Shown piece after piece: positions 58,101-64,000 of a stretch of 64,000 nt of DNA (position 1 is its first letter; each line of letters starts with the position of its first letter). Below the pieces are notes generated by a model. It was not told where the DNA came from and ran no database searches. It saw nothing but the letters and a program-made list of their open reading frames with translations. This stretch comes from Telopea speciosissima. Lineage: Eukaryota > Streptophyta > Magnoliopsida > Proteales > Proteaceae. The DNA lies in assembly GCF_018873765.1 (NCBI RefSeq), contig NC_057923.1, positions 59,638,593 through 59,702,592 of the forward strand, in the 5' to 3' direction. Both the position numbers and the translations under genes were made by a program.

Positions 58101-60332
58101 GCAAAATTGGGAGATGTTAAATATCTCCAGATCAGCAGGCCTGATCAAAATCAAACTATGATTGAAGGTCAATTCAAGGTGATGATCATCCCTTCAAAGT
58201 TGAGGATGATCTGATGGCCAGATTTCCCCAACTGAATTTCGAGTAAAAAAAGACTTGCATATGAAATCCCAGATCATAATATGAATTGCAGAAAAACCAG
58301 AAGAATACTTACTTGATTAATGGAGAAAGAGGAGGAAGAAGATTAAGAGTAAAGTAAGAACATCCAGGCTTCCCACCACAAGGTGGTTGGAAGGATCAAA
58401 CACCTAACAGCCTTGATCACACACAAGGAAGATCTCCACGCATGGAAGAGAGCAGCAGCCGCTTAAGTTTGTTTTTTTTCTTTTTTCAAAGTAAAATTGT
58501 GGGTATGAATGACCCCCATAGTTTTCTTTTATCGCAAATAAAAGATAGAGTTGGAGTTGGCTTAGGAAAGTCCCTCGTAGACACCAATTACAAGAAATAA
58601 TTCCCTTTTAAAGTCTACTAGCCTAAATCAACTTTAAAAGGATGTGGACTAAAAGATAACTGTAACTTAAATTGAACCATAACTTAAACTGACCCGAAAC
58701 AAACCAATTGGTTCAACCGGGTCTAAATTAAAACACTTAAAAACAGAAAAGAAACCAACTTAAAACAGAAATTAAAAGACTAAACAAACTAGGCCACTAG
58801 GCTGATCTCTCTTGGATCTTCAGATCTGCATCAGGATCACACCACCAAATCTTGAACAAATTGACCTGTTACTTTTTTTGGGATAAACAGCAGAAATTTT
58901 AGTGGCAAATTGACCAGTTAATTTGCCACAATGTGAAATGCTTCTGGGCTGAACTTACCACATTAATCAAAGTTGATATGGATAATATGGCCACAAAATT
59001 TAGTCATCCAACTAAGCTGCCACGTGGCAGATATTAGGATAGTCGTCAGCCCAGCCCATCATGCAGAGCTTACCAACAAAGTCAAGCTGATCAAGCTAGG
59101 CCCAACCTCAACTGGCCTAAATTAAATTTTCTCAAACAGACCATGTTGCATCAGGTCAATTTGAAAATGACGTCTCACAACTAGAACTATTATTCAAGGT
59201 GAAAAGAGGAAAGGATCTGAATTCTACTGAATATATTTCACAAAATAGTATTTATATAGAAGATTCCAAATCATTGGTTAGTAAACTTATATTTAGAATA
59301 AATACATAAACATCATATTTTCATCTATACCATATCTATAACTGGCTGATGTTCTCTTCAGGCCATTATGGAAAGGCTCTCCACACAACCCTAAATATCC
59401 ACCACGTGGCAGCTTAAATGGCACTCAAATTGTCCCATGTCAGTGTCTATTCATCCAGTAAATATCAATAAAATGTATTTCTCAAGCTGTAATATAAAGC
59501 ATATAAATTGTTAAAAAGTCAACTTTCACATCTTTGGTTTAATGGATGAAAATAAAAGGTGGAAGTTCAACGGATGATAGGCCATATGGTTGAGAAATGA
59601 AATCGGGTCACCTTTTTCAGTTCTGTTTCAGTTGGTACCTATAGATTTTGGCATTCAAGTAACTGATTATATATAACTTTCATTAGATCAGGTCAAATAC
59701 GTAAGACAGTATTCAAACCACCATAAACAAATAAATAAACAAGGGAAAAAAAAATTTGAGAATACCAGGTACATTTGAAGTATCAACCGTCTGCACTGTA
59801 GGAGGTGGTACTGCCGGTGTGGTGGCTGGTTGCACCTGAGCTAGCTGAGCAGCACCAGGTGGTTGCATTGGAGCCATTCCAGGCCTTGAAGCAAATCCTG
59901 AGTTATTCACTGGCATAAAACCACTTGGTGGGACCGTAGGTGTCATAAATTGAGGAGGCATTTTCTGGCCAGGAACAGGGCCCACTTGAGATGGAATAGA
60001 ACCAAGAGAACCAGTTCCAGGTACCCCAGGTTGATAGGTGGGGTTATTAACACCCTGAAGCGTTCCAGGTATCCCAGGTTGATATGTGGGGTTATTAACA
60101 CCCTGAAACGAGAAAAGAGGCAAAAGTTTTAGCATACAAAAATCTTTCTTTTAAAAAGAAAATAAGCCTAAAAAGTAGTGAATTCAGCAATGCAGACAGG
60201 AATACGGACAGGATATAGCTGAGAACCCAATGTAGGTTGCTGATATTGCTCATTTCTCAGCACCGGAGGAGTTGCAGGAACGAATGGCCTCGCTGCAGTC
60301 TGAGTAGTCACAGGAGACGGAGCATAGTTTGC
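52137..60332 (-). CDS. SEC31: SEC31, COPII outer coat subunit, C-terminal exons (partial)
   Basis: Part of the COPII outer cage that shapes vesicles leaving the endoplasmic reticulum. Four terminal exons are visible: 60332-60210, 60102-59766, 52555-52317 and 52232-52137 (stop TAG). They join in phase to 264 residues. The first two encode the proline-rich region that contacts SEC23 ([26 protein letters not shown] repeats, [16 protein letters not shown]). The last two encode the conserved C-terminal helical domain: [58 protein letters not shown], then [20 protein letters not shown]. The first donor shown, TCCT|GTCCGT, is weak but required by phase and homology. The join NVP|AQQRP crosses a 7,210-bp intron (52556-59765). 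The N-terminal WD40 part lies upstream, beyond 64000; no earlier exon is seen in 60333-64000. There is no sign of decay in these exons. Confidence 0.93.
52828..52963. repeat. 31-bp tandem repeat, about 4.4 copies
   Basis: Units start at 52828, 52859, 52890, 52921 and 52952, each CATCAAAAATCAACATTAAG followed by a CCACATCAAGT-type end. The first two are identical and later ones differ by a few bases. It lies between the left end of the hAT-like element and a nested LTR fragment. Confidence 0.9.
52966..53247 (-). mobile_element. Nested LTR fragment with primer-binding-like site
   Basis: Read on the minus strand, the segment begins TGTTAGAGTTTATGTAG at 53247, runs to about 52982, and is followed by TTGGTATCAAAGC, close to the tRNA-Met primer-binding site used by many plant Copia elements. 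It looks like one LTR plus the start of the internal region of an otherwise lost retroelement, inserted in the hAT-like element. Fossil. Confidence 0.5.
54340..54642 (+). mobile_element. 3' tail of an RTE-like LINE, copy 2
   Basis: Conceptual codons [20 protein letters not shown] resemble the conserved end of plant RTE-type LINE polyproteins, followed by GGAGAAGTGGTGAGCAAAG and CCCATTTAGTAGTTGTTG. It aligns with 39370-39562 over its 3' half. Stops interrupt the frame. It lies inside the long SEC31 intron. Confidence 0.7.
54832..56627 (+). mobile_element. Internally deleted Ty3/Gypsy-like element with two LTRs
   Basis: LTRs at about 54832-55343 and 56105-56627 both open TGATGCAGTT and share CAGCCCAACCCAAATTTCTG, TTTATTTTATTTGATTCTTT and ACTCCTTC ends. 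The ~760-bp interior keeps a zinc-knuckle-like gag trace ([10 protein letters not shown]) at about 55364-55430 and a purine tract, GAGGAGGAGAG, just before the 3' LTR. Nearly all of pol is gone. No target-site duplication was found, and the LTRs are visibly diverged, so the insertion is not recent. Fossil. Confidence 0.75.
56815..57385. mobile_element. GGGCCTGGGCT-iterated element, copy 2
   Basis: Two blocks of GGGCC/GGCCTGGGCT/AGCCCGG phrases (about 56817-56985 and 57235-57385) flank an AT-rich centre. The end GTTGCACCCCTAGGA matches the element at 24747-25195, including a preceding GTTTTTTAAAACCCTGGCCC-type phrase. The left end is unclear. It is non-coding and inside the SEC31 intron. Confidence 0.5.
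57390..59765. other. Remaining 5' part of long SEC31 intron
   Basis: No exon or gene. About 57700-59154 may be an LTR-type sequence on the minus strand, because the reverse complement at 59154 opens TGATGCAACATGG like other LTR starts nearby, but its other end is not fixed. About 59155-59765 is AT-rich with no recognised structure. Confidence 0.4.
60014..60109 (-). repeat. 48-bp tandem duplication spanning a SEC31 splice acceptor
   Basis: Two adjacent 48-bp units (offset measured by GTTCCAGGTA at 60014 and 60062), nearly identical. On the coding strand each contains TTCAG|GGTGTTAATAACCCC, so the acceptor at 60103 has a copy at 60055. Each unit encodes [10 protein letters not shown] plus linker, 16 residues. 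Use of the second acceptor would remove exactly 16 residues and keep the frame. Confidence 0.85.
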
Positions 60333-60790
60333 CTAAAGAAAAGCAAAAGGAGACTAGTCAATTAGTATAAAGAAAATCCCATTAGAGAACAGAATATCAA
60401 CACTTAACACCATTCTTGTGCAGAAAAAACCCCTAAACGTAATAAAAGCTCAAATCTTACAAAAAATGTTGCTGTTATACCACCTATAAAAGTAGAATGC
60501 TTAAAACATTAATATCCCTCAACTTCAGAGCACATGACCTTATAAAAAATTTTGGAATTCCAGCAGTTTCAGTGATTCCTCCTTCAGTTATCTAACAAGG
60601 AGAAATTAGTTTAAAGAGCAATTAAAGTTTGGTTTCTTTTCTAAAATCTGCAATTTAATAACTCATAGTCAGTATTCTCAAACGTAACTTGTGTTACCTC
60701 AAGACAACCAAAAGAAATGAACAAAAATATATACATCAGAGGAAAGATACTTTGTGATGTAAATAACTAAATAAGTACTGTAATAAACAG
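60333..60790. other. SEC31 intron, no element recognised
   Basis: AT-rich sequence directly upstream of the 60332-60210 exon. It begins (coding strand) with an intron end CTTTTCTTTAG. No earlier SEC31 exon and no transposon end recognised. Confidence 0.5.
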
Positions 60791-60794
60791 TATC

Positions 60795-62923
60795 GTTGTA
60801 GGCTTAAGAAGAACAAGGCCCATGCTTGGGCCCATGGTTCTTCAACTGGGCCTTTGGGTTCAGGCCAGACCAAGCCCACAGTCTATTAGGTGTTACTGGT
60901 TCACTAAAAACCAGAATTGCGGCGGGTTTGATTAGTAGTTTCTATTTGTTAAACCTAGTAACTAATTTGGGTATTTAGTAGTTACTACTTAGCCAATATT
61001 TGTACCTTTTTATTTATTCAGTTTCTTATTGTACAAGGCAACCACTAACATGTGTGGACCTCTTTTTCTCACTTTCTATTTTTCTGTTTTCTTTCTAGAG
61101 GTTACCACAACTCTCTATATATTGTAAGGGCCTTAGTGCCTATAAACCACGATTTGATTAAGGAAGAATGCTTGGCTTTTTGTGCCCTAGTTGCTTTGAT
61201 AGACAGTTGAGTGGTGAGATGCTGACCAAGGCCATAGGTGAGAGACCTTGGTCATATCCCCTATTCCACCCTTCTTTCTAAATTCACTGGTTTCCTGCCA
61301 CTATAACAACCTGTTGGTTGACTGCTGTAGCCGCTTGGTGCCATTCCCAAGACACTTGGTCTACACAAGGGCTTGAGATAGTACTCAGAGCTATCCCCTG
61401 CTTGTTTTTCAAGTCCCATAATAGGTGTTACCTGGAGCTTTCTGCTGTTGCTGTGATTTCTTGTACCTCTTATTCTGCCCAACAGATCACTGTGGTATTT
61501 GAGAGTTTTCTTCCCACATTGGATACGTCCCTTCGACCTTAATCACAGCCTCATCTAATGGCTGGATCTGCTACTGGTCAGTAAGTTACTAAATCTTTCC
61601 TTTAGTTTCTAATTTCAGATGTTATTATCTCCCTATCAGCCATCAGTTCTCCAAGGATTTTTGAAGTGTTCTTCTACTGTTAATACCCTACCATCGACCA
61701 AGAGTTGAGTTTCATCTACTGGCTAGTTTGCTGGATATTAGTAAGTTACTAATTTCTGAGTCTACTTATCAGTAGAATGGTATCAAAACGTAGGTGTATT
61801 TGAATGTGACAGAGTTTTATCAGAACGTAGGTGAGTGTAAATGTAAGAGTAATGTAAGAAATATAGGTGAAGTCTCGAAGACCTGCTACTACCTTCAGAG
61901 CCTGTTGAAGACACATCTAGTGAAGCAAGGTATGTATGATATGTGTGCATAACCATAAATGCATGATTAAATTAGTCACTTGCATGCTTTATTCATAGGC
62001 TTACACATCTAGTAAGTCTGAAAATTTTCTGGCAAAGGATTGCTGTAAAACCCATACACCTGTCATTGTTTCAAAGCCCATACTCCCTTTGTTTCCGGTT
62101 AGCTGTAAAGAGAAGGCATCAAGGCAAAATTTTGAGAACTGGTTTTAGGCACCAAAAGCACATCGCTAGGAGGTCTTAGGTACCCTCAGTAGTCTGATGA
62201 CAGAAGATCATTCAGAAACAATAGAAGGATGGGTAAGTATAGTGATGATTTTAATCACGTTTGGCATATAGATACTAAATTAGACTATATATTTAATACA
62301 ATAGAGTATGATCATTTAATTGAATTATTAAATTACTGGAAAATATTATATAAAGACGTTAATCTAACAATTGAAGAAAGAATTGTCTTGATCAGACAGG
62401 CCCAAGTCAATTATTTGCGAAATTAAAAAAAATTTGTGGCTATTTTGAATATAATTTGGAGAAATATTTTGATAACTTTGCTTTTAGACAATCAGTTTAG
62501 GATGATGACTTCTCAGATAGACAATCTGAAGAAGATAAAAATACAATAAATAACTTCATTGATAGACAATCAGATGAAGATTACAAAAAAAAAAAAAAAA
62601 AAAAAAAAAACCCCTTAATAGATTACTTCTCTGATAGACAATCAGAAGAACTTGAAGTGATTCAAACCTTTAGTGATGATGCTTCTAGCCAAGAAGACAT
62701 CAGTCCAATAGATTATGGTTCCATAAAGGAATATGTTACATACATAGGATGTGGCAGAGAGTTATTCGGATAGGGGGAGTATTATATGGTTATGTTATGA
62801 TTATTTTATAGTTATTTATTCAACACTGTACGTGGGGTGAGTCTTAGTGATAAGTTATTTAGTAGTGGGTTGAGCAGTTTTAACTACTTGTAATTCTTAT
62901 TTATCTCGGATAATGAAAGGAGG
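60795..62923 (+). mobile_element. Retroelement remnant (LTR-type or pararetrovirus-like)
   Basis: About 60795-61560 looks like a promoter and leader region (GGGCCCATGG phrases, TCTCTATATATTG). It is followed near 61779 by TGGTATCAAAACGTAGG, resembling a tRNA-Met primer-binding site. A 65-codon frame at 62229-62426 (MGKYSDDFNHVWHID at its start) and AGACAATCAGA-GAAGA repeats (about 62487-62660) follow. A poly(A) run lies at about 62585-62610. I cannot choose between an LTR element and a caulimovirus-like copy. The remnant is broken, with no pol detected. Fossil. Confidence 0.4.
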
Positions 62924-63307
62924 TGATGCAGTTAAGATTGTCCAATTGGGCCTAAGAAGACTTTATTTTGGCCCATGGTTGAGTTCTATAGACTTTGGGC
63001 TTCTTATTTTTGGGTTTATTGATGTAATGGGCCTAATTTATAAGCCCATAAAGTGGGGATAATTTTAGTACACGGGATTAGTAGTTAAATTGAGTGTTTG
63101 AGTTGCATTAGGATACTTAATAGCTAGATAGAATTCTGTTATGAGTTTATATACTTTATTGAGTGTATTAGAGTGATTAGAAGCCCTTTTATGAGTCAAA
63201 TTAGGAATTTTAAAAGGTCTATATTTATGTAATACACCCCCCCCCCATCAATTTGAGATAATTTGAGTAAAGAATGAGTTTTTTCTAAGAATTTTGGTGT
63301 TGTTGAG
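62924..63307 (+). mobile_element. Probable solo LTR
   Basis: Opens TGATGCAGTTAAGATTG after a purine-rich GAAAGGAGG, the arrangement expected of a 3' LTR after a polypurine tract. It contains GGGCC phrases, a TATATTTATGTAATACACC stretch and a C-run at 63239-63247. The right end is set only by the next TGATGC-type start at 63308. Fossil, family unsure. Confidence 0.4.
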
Positions 63308-64000
63308 TGATGCGGATCCCGGGGTTAGGAACCATTTAGGATTCGCTTATAGGCCCACACAAAGAGTAGGGGTTCAAATTTAAATATTGATGGCAAAACT
63401 GTAAATTAAGTGAAGTTTATAAAGGGAATGGCAGAATTTTAAATATGAAGAATCTTAACGGATGAATAAGGAAATAAAGGAAAGGGTAAAAAAAAAAAGA
63501 ATTTGATTAATTGTTCCTGACTTTCCTTATTTCTAACTTCTGTCTGCCCCATGGCATTGCACGGTCTACAAACCCTTCACCCCACCTCCTTGAACATTTC
63601 GGGGTGTCTTTCTCTCGACTGTACTCGGCTTATCACGGGGCTACTTGGAGGGATATATAAAATTTGAACAAAGAGGAATAAAATAAGAAGGGAAGGGTAC
63701 CTTTAGAAAAGACAAAGAAATAAGGGTTGAAGCAAACCACGATCTGGTTCTGGTTGTCTTCAACCTTGTGACTCCAGCCAGGGACGGAACAACAGCATAA
63801 TACAAAGGATATAGCTCCTTCAACTCTTCTCGATTCAGTCTAAAACTTCAAACGAAGCATCAACCCCACCATATTCTATCGATTCCAGCAAGAATCAGTC
63901 GCAGAGATCAACGAAGAAAGGAGTATTAATCCCTGAAATCAGATCATGCGAATTTCTTAGTTGTAGGTTACTTCAAAGCTTGGAATCTCAGAGCAAGGGA
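63308..64000 (+). mobile_element. Possible LTR, cut by window end
   Basis: Begins TGATGCGGATCCCGGGG, a start typical of some plant Gypsy LTRs, and has no coding capacity. The 60-codon frame at 63641-63823 on the minus strand has no recognisable motif. The right end is outside the window, so this call is weak. Confidence 0.3.

Noticed and set aside
59713-60135. Independent proline-rich gene
   Set aside because: It is the SEC31 proline-rich exon plus intron read-through at both ends.
62229-62426. Host micro-protein gene
   Set aside because: Lies downstream of a tRNA-primer-like site within a retroelement-like segment; more likely an element leftover than a host gene.

Overview
The window is nuclear DNA of a flowering plant, most likely a eudicot. 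It has GT-AG introns, long AT-rich intergenic DNA, plant-type gene families (an Xa21/EFR-like LRR receptor kinase, a D-type cyclin with a retinoblastoma-binding motif, COPII SEC31) and a thick layer of plant transposable elements. I cannot fix the species. Nothing here is bacterial, viral or organellar, and there is no operon logic: the five host loci are independent and all happen to lie on the minus strand.

Layout. 1-890: first copy of a duplicated non-coding segment (second copy 9715-10280). 3032-6589 (-): an LRR receptor-like kinase of the non-RD immune class, disabled by two nonsense codons and a frameshifting 37-bp tandem duplication, with a hairpin MITE about 75 bp upstream of its ATG. 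7877-9620 (+): 5'-truncated Copia remnant with one LTR. 10677-16609 (-): ten-exon gene for a secreted, Trp-rich beta-propeller-like protein of about 950 residues; every splice junction can be placed. 16610-28458: intergenic, with hAT-like elements, a diverged tandem array, hairpin MITEs and C-tract duplications. 28459-29949 (-): intronless cytoplasmic receptor-like kinase. 29950-42555: intergenic, with a 5'-truncated L1 LINE (about 34300-37358), a LINE 3' tail and two copies of one 254-269-bp hAT-like MITE. 42556-44135 (-): six-exon D-type cyclin with a very regular G-quadruplex candidate upstream. 44136-52136: repeat-rich intergenic DNA. 52137-60332 (-): C-terminal four exons of SEC31, split by a 7.2-kb intron full of nested elements. 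60333-64000: further upstream intron or flank, occupied by retroelement remnants.

The host genes serve separate jobs: immune receptor (now dead), a secretory-pathway beta-propeller of unknown role, kinase signalling, G1/S cell-cycle entry, and COPII vesicle coat. I found no convincing new multi-gene system. The most informative signals are gene-level events (the 37-bp duplication; a 48-bp duplication copying a SEC31 splice acceptor), hAT-like elements with clean target-site duplications, and several repeat families whose interiors are built by iterating short self-complementary motifs.
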